From: [Mycoplasma] gypis
GTDB taxonomy: Bacteria > Bacillota_I > Bacilli_A > Mycoplasmatales > Metamycoplasmataceae
NCBI RefSeq assembly: GCF_016924775.1
Contig: NZ_JAFFTD010000002.1
Coordinates: forward strand, 124,001 to 188,000
DNA: 64,000 nucleotides
Reading direction: 5' to 3'
Below the pieces are notes generated by a model. That model was given only the letters and a program-made list of their open reading frames with translations, did no database searches and was not told the origin of the DNA. The position numbers and the translations under genes are program-made. Shown in pieces: positions 54,478 through 64,000 of this stretch (positions are counted from its first letter, which is position 1; each line of letters begins with the position of its first letter).

Positions 54478-55692
54478 TTATTTAACTTTGGTTGCTATTA
54501 TTTGTAAGTTATTAAATTTATGTCCTAAATTAATACGGTTATTTGCATCCAACCGTTCAGCATTGTCAATAATTAAAAAGCTTTTTAAGTTATAAAATTT
54601 TTGTAACATTTGACAAATTTGTATATTTATCTCAATTTGACTAGCTGTATTTAGTTGCTCCAATGGTATAAAATTTTTTGAAATCTCAAAGTCGGTTTTT
54701 TCTTCCTGTGTTTTTGAATCGATTGTTCAAGTTTTAACACTAAAGTCCAAACCAAGTTTTTTTATTACATCATTTAAATAAATATTTATACATAAATTTA
54801 TGTCATCTAATACTTGCATTTTTTGACTGATACTTAATATTTTGTCTTGTTGTGCTTGTTTTTGTGTTTCTAATTCTTCGACTAATTTAGATGCAACAAA
54901 ATACAGGGCTCTATCTTCTTTTTTATCGAAATACGGTTGGGGGTTATTATTGTATTTTTGTGCTATATATTGCTCAATAAAAGGTTGTAAGCTACCTAAG
55001 AATCCCCCAAAGTCTAGGTTGGTAGTTATTTTGCTTAATTGTTTTTTTAGGGGTTTACGTGCTTCGAGAATATTAGCGTTATTATGTAAAAAATAATTTA
55101 AAGCATTTACAATTTTGTCAGTTTGTGCTGATGCTTGTGGGTATTTGTTAAAGTATATTTTTTTTAACTCTTCAACATCGAAAAAAGGTGACTGAATAAA
55201 TGCTTCAATTATTGCTCTGTTTTTTTCTAGCGAGCTAAGTTGTACAAAGTTATCCACGTTCGAAAATAAATAAAACGCTTTAATATTTGGAATAATTTGT
55301 TGCAATATTGCAGAATACTCTGCACGGGTATTTTTTGAACATAATGGTAGGGGGTTATTTATATCGCTAATGTCGTAAATTTGATATATTAGTCGTTGCT
55401 GATTAGTTAACTTATATTTTTTATTATCTACCTCAATTATTAAGCTAATAAACGGCATTTTGTTTGCTTCTAAAACATTTTGCAATTCTAGGGGTTTATT
55501 TTTGGTATTCTTAGCAATAAACATATATGTAATTGCGTCTAAAATTGTGCTTTTTCCTGCTCCGTTTGGTAGTTCTAAAAAAAGCTCGTTAAGGTTTTGG
55601 TTATCTGTTAAGGTTTTCTTAAATTCTTTTACTCCCTTAACGTTTTCAATTTGCACTTCTAACAATTTCAGTGTTTTAATATTTTGACTCAT
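54478..55692 (-). CDS. SMC/RecF-like AAA ATPase
   Basis: Codes for 404 aa. P-loop LPNGAGKST (41-49) followed by ILDAITYMFI, typical of RecF/SbcC/SMC heads. The middle 200-310 region is helical. The ABC-type Walker B is at the end: KSFLIIDNAERLD (371-383), where the usual Glu is replaced by Asn-Ala-Glu. The coiled-coil arm is very short compared with SbcC. ATPases of this sort act with a nuclease at DNA ends or gaps. AAAGGTTGTAA precedes the ATG, which lies inside the preceding gene's end. Confidence 0.83.
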
Positions 55693-55951
55693 TTACAACC
55701 TTTCAACTTATGTTATTCGCTCTATATCTTTGTCCATCTATTTCGATGCTGTTGACTTGTTCGTTATTAAAAGCAAAACATTTCCCGTTATTGATTCAAT
55801 CAACAAATATATAACGGTTATATATTTCGGGATCTTTAATAACTAAGCCACGCATATAAGTCGGTTGCTTGTATTGTTTAAACCAAACACACACACTTCG
55901 GCGATTAACAAAAAAAGAGGCGTTTATTTTTTTAGGTTTATTATTTTCCAT
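55676..55951 (-). CDS. Small hypothetical phage protein
   Basis: Codes for 91 aa with many aromatics: SFFVNRRSVCVWFKQYKQPT, YNRYIFVDWINNGKCFAF, then SIEIDGQRYRANNISWK. Probably a small beta domain. It overlaps the ATPase start by 17 bases and the upstream gene by 11. Function unknown. Confidence 0.68.
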
Positions 55952-56405
55952 TTTGTTTTAAATAACTATTCAAAAAATTCTCAATGCTTGTATTTTGTTT
56001 TTTTATTAAACGTTTTTTTCAACTGTTTGAGGTTTGTGCAATATTGAAGTCGTAATTGACTTTATTTTGTTCGTAGTGCTTTAAAAACACGCTTTTAGAC
56101 ATTTCAGGACTGTAATTTTTTAATAAAAAACCTAGGTGGGTTTTTTGGTGCTTAATAAGTGAGTTATATAATTTTTTAATTTCTAATATATAACCTTGTT
56201 GAACTTTTGGTGTGTTATCGAGTGTAATTGTCTTTACTTCGTCCAAAGCTTTAATATTTCGAATAATTGCTCGAATATAGTTGTTAAGCTTTTGGGGGTT
56301 TAATTCTTTGCAGCTGGTATTGCTGTAATTGTTTGGCTTGTTGTTTTTGTTTTGTGTTAAATTCTTGTATTTGTTTGTTTCATATTTGTTTTTTGTATTT
56401 TTCAT
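55941..56405 (-). CDS. Hypothetical phage protein with basic Asn/Lys-rich N-terminus
   Basis: Codes for 154 aa. The first 35 residues are low complexity (Asn, Lys, Thr); the rest is helical (KLNNYIRAIIRNIKALDEVK, ILEIKKLYNSLIKHQKT). It overlaps the upstream gene by 122 bases in another frame, unusually long for this operon; the true start may be downstream at a non-standard codon. Family unknown. Confidence 0.58.
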
Positions 56406-56817
56406 ATATAAAGAAGTTTCTCCGTTTTGAATTTTTAAGAGATAATTCCAAAAAATATAAAAAAGTGTTTAAAATTCTGTTATTTGTATAGTTTTCTTCA
56501 GTTGGTAGGGTATTAATAAATTCCCCTAAAACTTTGTGTAATTCTTCCCGTTTTTTTCATGCTTCGACGTCTGGTATTTGTTTATTTTTAGGCAAAAGCT
56601 GTATAAAAATAAGGGTATTTTTTTGTGTATAAATTTTTATTATTTTTTTAATGTGCTTAATTTTTAAATTGTAATTATTAACAACATATTCCCCGAATAA
56701 GGGATTGTTGAATTTAAAAGCCTTATAAAAGTCCCTTTGAATTTGGGTATAAATTAGTTGCTTGCTTCAAAAATATAAACTTTCTAAAAAATACTGTGGC
56801 TGGTTATTTTTTTCCAT
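56284..56817 (-). CDS. Hypothetical phage protein
   Basis: Codes for 177 aa with several TGA Trp codons. N-terminus QPQYFLESLYFWSKQLIYTQ, then a mixed body and a Gln/Lys-rich helical tail. The last 40 codons run over the start of the next gene. ATG lies 14 bases inside the end of the previous gene. Family unknown. Confidence 0.62.
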
Positions 56818-57211
56818 CGTTTCACTTTGTTAAGTTTCTGTATTTTGCTCATCTGCAAAGATTGTCGAAACAATTTGTTACGGTGTCTTCAACGTCAAAA
56901 CCTCACGCTTCGGCTATTTTTTTGTTTTTAATAGTTTTTACAAACTCAAGCGCTTCTTCTTTTCGTCATTTATTTACTGCATCTTCTAAATAGTTGATTA
57001 GCTTTTGTCTTGTGTTGTTATCTTCTTCGTTTCTAATAAGTTTTTTAATTTCAGAAATTTTTTCATTTAGTTCGTCTTCGAATCATCAGGGTAATAAGTG
57101 TTTTTTTTCTTCTAAGTGTTTTAACATTCTGTCGCTTGTTGCAAGGTTTCTAATAAAATAAACACTTTCATAAATGATTAGTTGTTTTTTACCTAGTGTT
57201 ATTTTTTCCAT
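56804..57211 (-). CDS. Hypothetical phage protein, paralogue of next upstream gene
   Basis: Codes for 135 aa. It shares a pattern with the gene at 57211-57621: MLKHLEEKKHLLPWWFEDELNE against MLEHLQKNRLVPFWFEEVVN, and a C-terminal WAKY/WAKT segment. All-helical. The start shares one base with the previous stop (TAATG), so translation is coupled. Confidence 0.7.
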
Positions 57212-57621
57212 TAGTTAACTCCCTTTTTGCACGCTTGAGCTAAAACTGTTTTTGCTCATTTACTTAATGTGCTAAGTTCGTCGCCAATGTATTCAAGAAT
57301 TACGCGGTTTCAAATGCTAGCAACTTCTGGAGACTCTATGTCTCATAAAAAGTCATATACTTCTTTGCTATCTCAGTTATATAACTGTTCTTTTAAAAAA
57401 AATATTATGTCTCTTTTATAGCTTTGTGATTCTATTCCTCTAATTACGCTTTTTATTTGGTTAATTTCTTCGTTTACAACTTCTTCGAATCAAAACGGCA
57501 CTAATCTATTTTTTTGCAAATGTTCTAACATTTCGCTGCTTTGTGATGCTGCTAATATGTTATAAAAGTGGTTTGCAATTTTTTGCATTTCTTCAGAGCT
57601 GTATTTTTTTAAAGTTAACAT
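57211..57621 (-). CDS. Hypothetical phage protein, tandem paralogue
   Basis: Codes for 136 aa, all-helical, and resembles its neighbour at 56804 over most of its length (FYNILAASQSSEMLEHLQ, then LSKWAKTVLAQ). An in-operon duplication that has since diverged. Start and previous stop overlap as TAATG. Early position in the operon suggests an early regulatory or host-takeover role, which is inference. Confidence 0.7.
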
Positions 57622-57986
57622 TATTTAGCTCCTAAAAAGTGAGTTTGTAAAATGTTTTTTAATTGCTCGAATGCTATGTTTTGAAGTTTTTGTTGCTTTT
57701 TGTAATTTATTGAGGTTTTTAAATTTCTTTTTAAAGCGTCACTAATGTTTTGCATTTCACTATTTTGTATTATTTTTTTTAAATAAAAGTAGCTACTTAT
57801 TTTTACATCTAAAGCAAATAAATAAAATTGGTATTTTTTAATAGTATCGTTAATTTCGGCGTCTATTTTTTTTATCTGGCTTTTATATTGTGAGGGTTTA
57901 AAAACAAACTTAAATATTTGTTTTTTTAATATTATTTTTTGAATAGTTTTGTCAATTATGTTATTAACTTGTTGAATTTCGTTCAT
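57621..57986 (-). CDS. First gene of the replication operon, hypothetical helical protein
   Basis: Codes for 121 aa, basic and helical (IIDKTIQKIILKKQIFKFVF, YFYLKKIIQNSEMQNISDAL). ATG 57986 was chosen over one at 58100 because AAAGGTAACACAG sits just upstream and the extra 38 codons would lie within the promoter region and the divergent HNH gene. Family unknown. Confidence 0.68.
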   Translation of the reverse strand: MNEIQQVNNIIDKTIQKIILKKQIFKFVFKPSQYKSQIKKIDAEINDTIKKYQFYLFALDVKISSYFYLKKIIQNSEMQNISDALKRNLKTSINYKKQQKLQNIAFEQLKNILQTHFLGAK

Positions 57987-58020
57987 ATCTGTGTTACCTT
58001 TTGTTTTTTTTGAATTTTTA

Positions 58021-58053
58021 AACTTTATAATATAACACGTATGATAAATTGAC
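58021..58053 (-). promoter_or_regulatory. Promoter of the minus-strand replication operon
   Basis: On the minus strand TTGTCA (58053-58048) is followed 15-18 bases later by TATATTATAA. The region also holds the divergent HNH gene's start (58041), so the two genes have overlapping control regions. Confidence 0.55.
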
Positions 58054-58547
58054 AATTTCCTTATAACTCTCGTGAATGGTTGAAACTTCGCGACTCTCAT
58101 TTAAAACGCCAGCCGTGGTGTGTTGTTTGTTTTTCGACTTTTAATTTACAAGTCGACCACATTGTGGAACATCGTAATCGCATCGACTATTTTTTAAATG
58201 AGAATAATCTCCAAACCTTGTGCGCTCGTTGTCACGGTTTAAAGTCTGCAAGATTTCGCCAACTTAAGAATTTACCAAATCTAATCAATAAAAAAATTAT
58301 TATAAATTTAGGTGTTGAATCCGGCATCATGATCGAGGAAGATTATTTTTTTTATAACGCTTTTAATAATTTCGAGGGTTATGAAAATGTATATATTTTT
58401 AATTTTAAAAACGATTTTTTAGATTTTAAAACTTTCGATCTTCTTTGTGAGTTTTTTAAAAACTTTTTTATATTTTTTAAATTTCGTACCGATAATTTCA
58501 ACAACAAAGACTTAAAAGAATTTTTTGGCTCAGTTGTGTTATATTAG
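58041..58547 (+). CDS. HNH endonuclease (packaging-associated)
   Basis: Codes for 168 aa. The start MINWQFPYNSREWLKLRDSH fits the phage HNH family (FYNS.EW..LR..HL), then CVVC, QVDHIVEHRNR (catalytic D-H), NLQTLCARCHGLKSAR with the second Cys pair. In HK97-type phages such an HNH lies just before the terminase and helps cut cos ends. Here it is at the far right end of the prophage, reading outward, and would precede the terminase genes on a circle. The C-terminal 80 residues are Phe/Asn-rich and not recognised. Confidence 0.88.
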
Positions 58548-58660
58548 TTTTTTTTATTTTTTGAATTATTACAGCGTTTCTTAGCGTTTTTGTCCTTTTA
58601 AAAAGTAACTATATAACAGAGCTTTTTTTCTAATTTCGTACTTTATATATATATAATTAT

Positions 58661-58814
58661 AGCTAATAATTATTTTATAAATCAAAATAAAAAATACAAT
58701 TAGTGACACTTTTCTTGATTTTTAAACTTTGTTTTTGTAGCTAATAATTATTTTATAAATCAAAATAAAAAATACAATTAGTGACACTTTTCTTGATTTT
58801 TAAACTTTGTTTTT
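58661..58814. repeat. 78-bp tandem direct duplication at the right flank
   Basis: AGCTAATAATTATTTTATAA begins at 58661 and again at 58739; the copies are identical for about 76 bases, ending at the TTTTTGTA/TTTTTCAT difference. It lies between the HNH gene and the mnmA promoter. The rest of 58548-58900 is A+T-rich without a gene. Confidence 0.9.
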
Positions 58815-58895
58815 CATAAAAAGATAAATATTCTTTTTAGCATTTAAATTATGATAATTGTTTAAAGACAATAAAAACAAGTTTTTAAATTCTTG

Positions 58896-58901
58896 TATAA
58901 T
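58896..58901 (+). promoter_or_regulatory. -10 box of the mnmA-alaS operon
   Basis: TATAAT (in TTGTATAATTAAAA) about 46 bases upstream of the mnmA ATG. It lies right of the phage junction, so the operon keeps its own promoter despite the insertion. Confidence 0.55.
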
Positions 58902-58920
58902 TAAAAGAATATTGTTTTAA

Positions 58921-60066
<1,146 letters not shown>

Positions 60067-60067
60067 T

Positions 60068-62728
60068 ATGTTAACAAGTAAACAAATAAGAAAATTATGA
60101 TTAGATTTTTTTGAATCTAAACAACACTTAGTAGTTGAATCAAAAAGTTTAATTCCAGTAAATGACCCTTCACTACTTTGAATTAATAGTGGAGTTGCAA
60201 CTCTTAAAGATTTTTTTAGTGGTAAAAAAACTCCACCACACCCAAGAATTACAAACTCACAAAAATCAATTCGTACAAATGATATTGAAAATGTTGGCAT
60301 TACAACTCGCCACCACACATTTTTTGAAATGCTAGGAAATTTTAGTATTGGTGATTATTTTAAACCTGAAGCTATTGAATTTGCTTATGAATTTATTTTT
60401 GGTGTTTTGAAATTTCCGAAAGAAAAAATATATATTACATATTATGAAGAAGATTTAGATACTTTTAATAAATGAACTTCATTAGGTATTGAACCTTCAC
60501 ACATGGTTAAAGGAACACGTGATACTAATTTCTGAGATGTTGGTCAAGGACCTTGTGGACCAGATACTGAAATTTTTTATGATCGTGGACCAAAATATGA
60601 TTCAAGAGGACTTGAATTAATTAAAGATGACATCGAAAATGATCGTTTTATTGAAATTTGAAATATTGTTTTCAGCCAATTTAATAATGACGGTGAAAAC
60701 AATTACACTGAATTAAAATACAAAAACATTGATACTGGAGCTGGTCTTGAAAGAATTTGTTCAATTATTCAAGATGTTCCAACAAACTTCGATACTGATT
60801 TATTTCAAACAATTATTCATGAGATTGAAAAATATACTGATTATCGTTATGATATTAACAACTACTTTACAAAAGAAAAAACTCAACAAGATATTAATAC
60901 TCAATTTAAAATCATTGCTGATCACATGCGTGCTAGTGTAAATGCTATTAATGATGGTGTAAAACCTTCAAACGTCGGACGTGGTTATATTATTCGTCGT
61001 TTAATTCGTCGTAGTTACCGTTCAGGATTAAAACTAAAAATTCAAGGTAAAGCTTTTTTATATAAACTTGTTCAGTCTGTTAAAGATTCTTTAATTTATG
61101 ACATTGATGTAAAAAATGTTGAAAAAATTATTAAAGATGAAGAATTACTATTTTCAAAAACTATTAATCAAGGTGAAAAACTTCTTGAAAAAGAAATTGA
61201 AAAAAATGGTTCAATTTCAACTGATATTGCCTTTAAAATGTTTGATACATATGGTTTCCCAATTGAATTAACTAGTGAAATTCTTGCTGAAAAAAATATT
61301 AAGATTGATATTAATGAATTTAATCAATACTTAGAACAACACCGTCAAAAATCACGTTCACAAGTTGCTTCAGGAATGGAAAAAGTTATTTCTTCGCTTG
61401 ATTTAGTTGAAGGTTTAATTTCAACATTTACAGGTTATGAAGAAACAACCCATAAAGGTTCAAAAATTCTTTATTTATTAAATGATTATGAAGAAATTGA
61501 ACAAAGCGATTCAGATGACGATTATTCATATGTAATTTTAGACAAAACCCCATTTTATGCAACAAGTGGTGGACAATTCCATGACTATGGAAAAATGATT
61601 CAAAATGATAATGAAATAGAAATTATTGATGTATTTAAAGATAAACACTGAAATCACATTCATAAAGTAAAAGGAAAAATTCAAAAAGATGCTTTAGTTG
61701 ATTGTTATGTAGATCAGCCAAAACGTGAAGGCTACATGCGTGGACACTCATCTACACATATTCTATTCTCAGCATTAAGAGAAATTTTCAAAGGTGAAAA
61801 AATTGAACAATTAGGTTCAAGCATCATGCCTGAATACTTTACATTTGACTTCCCAGCAGATAAAAAACCTTCAAAAGAACAAATTAAATTAATCGAAGAA
61901 AAAATGCATCAATATATAAAAATGGACGTTAATCGTGAATACAAAATCATGAGCGTTAAAGAAGCTGAAGATTTTGGTGCTTATATGACAATTGAAGAAA
62001 GTGATTACCACGATCAAAATGCAGTAAGAGTTGTTGTTTTTGATGGTATTACTAAAGATTTATGTGGTGGAACACACGTTGAACACACAGGATTTATCGA
62101 AGATTTTAAAATTGTCTCTGTTGAAAGCAAAGGTACAGGAATTTACCGTTTAAGAGTTGTAACATCAAATAAATTAGTTTCACAATATTTTGATGAAGAA
62201 ATTTCAAAACAAGTCGAATTATTGAACACACTTATTACTAAAAATCAATCATTAAACGAAAGCTATGTATTTAATATTGCAAAAAATAATGCTAAAAACA
62301 ATATTGAAAAAGAACAATATTTAGATGAATTAAATGAAAACGAACAACAACTTCGTGAAGATTTCAAAGAATTATATAAACAAAAACAAAACCAAAGTTT
62401 AGACTTAAATCACATTGAAATTAAAAATATTAACTCAAAAGACTATATTTTAGTATCAATTGATGATATGTCACAAACCAAAAAAGTTGCTGTGGAATTA
62501 CGGGAAAAATTTGCATCAGCTTTAGTGGTTGCATATACAATTAGCGAAGGAAAGGTTTTTGTTGTAGTTGCTTCAAAAACATATCCATCGAATGTAATAT
62601 TGAAAACAGTTCTTGAAAAATACAATGGAAAAGGTGGGGGTAATGCAATCGTTAGTCAAGGAAGCTTTGCTTTAGAAAACGATCAAGACTTGCAAAATTA
62701 CTTCCTAGAAGTTATTAAAAATGCGTAA
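60068..62728 (+). CDS. alaS: Alanyl-tRNA synthetase
   Basis: Codes for 886 aa, full length. Class II motifs: [33 protein letters not shown] and [12 protein letters not shown]; tRNA-recognition region [16 protein letters not shown]. Editing domain zinc ligands: GHSSTHILF (H-x3-H) and [10 protein letters not shown] (C-x3-H). C-terminal C-Ala domain with [16 protein letters not shown] codes for conserved Trp at several sites. GAGGATTA before the ATG; translational coupling to mnmA is likely. Overlaps ruvX by 8 bases. Confidence 0.97.
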
Positions 62729-63146
62729 ATTAGCCCTGGATCTTGGAACAAGAACTTGCGGTTTTGCAATAACCGATCCGGATTGTATAATTGCAACGGG
62801 TTTAGAAAATTTTCGATTTGAAGAAAATGATTTTGATCAAGTAATTTTAAAAATTAAAAATTATCAAAATCAATATAAAAATATAGATGCGATTATCTTA
62901 GGATACCCATTGCGTTTTAATAATCAAAAGAGTGAGCGAACAGTAATGGTAGAAGAATTCAAGGAAAAAATAGAAAAAGAAATTCAATTACCAGTAACTT
63001 TAGTTAATGAACACTCATCGACAATAGGAGCAGAATCAATTTTAATTGATGCTGGTTATTCAAGAAAAAAACGCAAAGGTCATAAAGATAAATTAGCAGC
63101 TCAACTCATTCTTGAAGATTTTTTAAATTATTATTTCAAAAAATAA
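62721..63146 (+). CDS. ruvX: Pre-16S rRNA nuclease (YqgF/RuvX family)
   Basis: Codes for 141 aa with an RNase H-like fold: LALDLGTRTCGFAITD (first acidic residue), IDAIILGYPLRFNN, LVNEHSSTIGAES (usual acidic Glu followed by His instead of Arg) and HKDKLAAQLILEDF (final Asp). In bacteria the family processes the 5' end of 16S rRNA; the resolvase function is doubtful. Lies downstream of alaS as in Firmicutes, though the small ireB gene usually between them is absent. Confidence 0.92.
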   Translation: MRKLALDLGTRTCGFAITDPDCIIATGLENFRFEENDFDQVILKIKNYQNQYKNIDAIILGYPLRFNNQKSERTVMVEEFKEKIEKEIQLPVTLVNEHSSTIGAESILIDAGYSRKKRKGHKDKLAAQLILEDFLNYYFKK

Positions 63147-63237
63147 TTCAAAACTCACTAAAGCAATTATTTATTTAAATTAAAAAAATAGATAATTGCT
63201 TTTTGTTTAAATACAGAAAAAGGTAAAATTTAATAAT

Positions 63238-63489
63238 ATGAAGATAAATTTAAACGACCCAAACAGAAAAATTAAAGTTTTCTTAGAAGATAAAGAGCAA
63301 GAAATGCTTGTTCTTTATGAATATAGCGAAAATGGTGATGATTATTTAGTTGCATTAGATTTAAGCAATGATGAATGTATCGCTTTCAAAAAAGACCGTG
63401 AAACACTTTCTCCTCTTGAAGAAGATGAGTTAAAAATCATTCAACAAATTCACGAAGAATTTATGGAAGAAGTAGAATTTGAAGAATAA
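63238..63489 (+). CDS. DUF1292 family protein (YrzB-like)
   Basis: Codes for 83 aa, acidic. The core MLVLYEYSENGDDYLVALDL, followed by a helical EEDELKIIQQIHEEFMEEVE tail, matches DUF1292. In Firmicutes this family follows ruvX in the same alaS cluster, which supports the call. Function unknown. Spacing to ruvX is 91 bases. Confidence 0.8.
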   Translation: MKINLNDPNRKIKVFLEDKEQEMLVLYEYSENGDDYLVALDLSNDECIAFKKDRETLSPLEEDELKIIQQIHEEFMEEVEFEE

Positions 63490-63517
63490 TTTAATCGTTA
63501 GCTATGCCTATAGCATT

Positions 63518-64000
63518 AGTGAAAAAATTCAAAATTGACAACCCTGAAAAACAGGTTTGTTAATTTCGCTTTTTGTTGTGATGATTATTGGTATTATTGG
63601 TTTTATTGTTTTTCGTAAAAGAGTTAAAAAATTAAAAGAAAAATATGAACTTGAAAATGAAAACAAAATCTTTTTAGAAGCAAGTGAACAAAATCCTAAT
63701 TTTTCAACAATTTTTACTGAATTAGAAAAGAAAACTAAAAATTCAAAGGCTAATAAATTTTTTACAGCATTTGTAGTAAATTCTTATTTAATTAATAAAT
63801 TTAAAAGCGCTTATATTGATGATAAAGTTGATAATTATTTTGCACTAAATATTGCAATGAATTCTGAAAAATCAACAATTACATATCAAGACTATCAAAA
63901 TTTAAGAGAAATAAAAACAACACCAAATGCCATAAAAGTAGCGGCTCTTGATAAAAAACAAGACATGCTTGTACTTTTAAACCCTCATTCTGAAGAAGGA
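63518..64000 (+). CDS. Membrane-anchored protein, partial (runs off window)
   Basis: A frame open to the window end, reading SEKIQNWQPWKTGLLISLFV, then a transmembrane helix VVMIIGIIGFIVFRKR and a cytoplasmic domain (KKLKEKYELENENKIFLEAS, NKFFTAFVVNSYLINKF, ALDKKQDMLVLLNPHSEEG). It resembles, from memory, mycoplasma membrane-anchored putative methyltransferases, but the motif region is beyond the window. No ATG precedes the helix; the start is unclear (TTG at 63558, or a non-standard codon near 63494-63518). Confidence 0.55.

Larger units (their letters stand above)
24250..58600. mobile_element. Temperate siphovirus prophage (HK97-type head), about 34 kb
   Basis: Contains a full set of head, neck and tail genes in canonical order on the plus strand (24.5-44.3 kb), a tyrosine recombinase, and a minus-strand replication module (45.25-58.0 kb), ending with an outward HNH nuclease. 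Terminase, portal, protease, capsid, G/GT chaperones, tape measure, polymerase and primase-helicase all appear intact, so it may be inducible. Flanking sequence is non-coding DNA beside a decayed host gene on the left and mnmA on the right. No att direct repeat was found by eye, so both ends are approximate. Confidence 0.85.

Noticed and set aside
57987-58100. N-terminal extension of the first replication gene (start 58100)
   Set aside because: Would cover the operon promoter and the divergent HNH start, and the SD favours 57986.
58661-58814. CRISPR array
   Set aside because: Only two 78-bp copies with no spacer between; no cas genes in the window.

Overview
This window is a piece of a wall-less bacterium's chromosome, most likely a mycoplasma (Mollicutes). 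UGA is read as tryptophan throughout: dozens of in-frame TGA codons sit at conserved Trp positions in ribosomal protein L20, AlaRS, MnmA and the phage proteins. The DNA is extremely A+T-rich, and large coiled-coil surface proteins sit beside sparse housekeeping genes. All coding regions below were rebuilt by reading through TGA.

Layout: (1) 1-8.8 kb holds the tail of an unidentified gene, a 2,783-residue anchored coiled-coil surface protein and a small membrane protein. (2) 8.9-10.4 kb is the infC-rpmI-rplT translation operon, with an apparent AUU start for infC and an attenuator-like leader, followed by a convergent tRNA-Lys(CUU). (3) 10.5-17 kb encodes a second giant coiled-coil protein (2,131 aa) with an internal 1,077-bp tandem duplication. 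(4) 17-22.7 kb is a decayed third giant surface-protein gene on the minus strand. (5) 22.7-24.5 kb is non-coding but structured: promoters, terminators and three compact foldable RNA candidates. (6) About 24.3-58.6 kb is a complete-looking temperate siphovirus prophage. (7) 58.9-64 kb returns to housekeeping: mnmA-alaS-ruvX-DUF1292 and a membrane-anchored protein cut by the window end.

The prophage has two arms. The left arm (plus strand) is a standard HK97-type head and tail order: putative small terminase, TerL, portal, protease-capsid fusion, head-tail connector, head-closure protein fused to a fibre-like coiled coil, gp10-like protein, tail terminator, major tail protein, G/GT chaperones with a -1 slippery site, a very short tape measure, tail hub, a 1,086-aa tail protein, a fibre, small membrane proteins including a lipoprotein, and a tyrosine recombinase. 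The right arm (minus strand, 58.0 to 45.25 kb) is a tightly overlapping replication and recombination operon: paralogous small proteins, an SMC/RecF-like ATPase, a metallo-beta-lactamase-fold hydrolase, a VRR-NUC nuclease, a SNF2 helicase, an SSB-like protein, an EcoRI-type adenine methylase, a family-B-like DNA polymerase and a primase-helicase. An HNH nuclease reads outward at the right end. No endolysin is seen, which fits a host without a cell wall.

The most interesting points are the protease-capsid fusion with an internal ribosome-binding site, the neck-fibre fusion, the reversed membrane-protein gene with a leaderless promoter among the tail genes, the prophage ends lying at the HNH/terminase border rather than beside the integrase, the MBL-ATPase pair, and the three structured RNA candidates. 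No sequence search could be run, so homology calls rest on recognised motifs and gene order.
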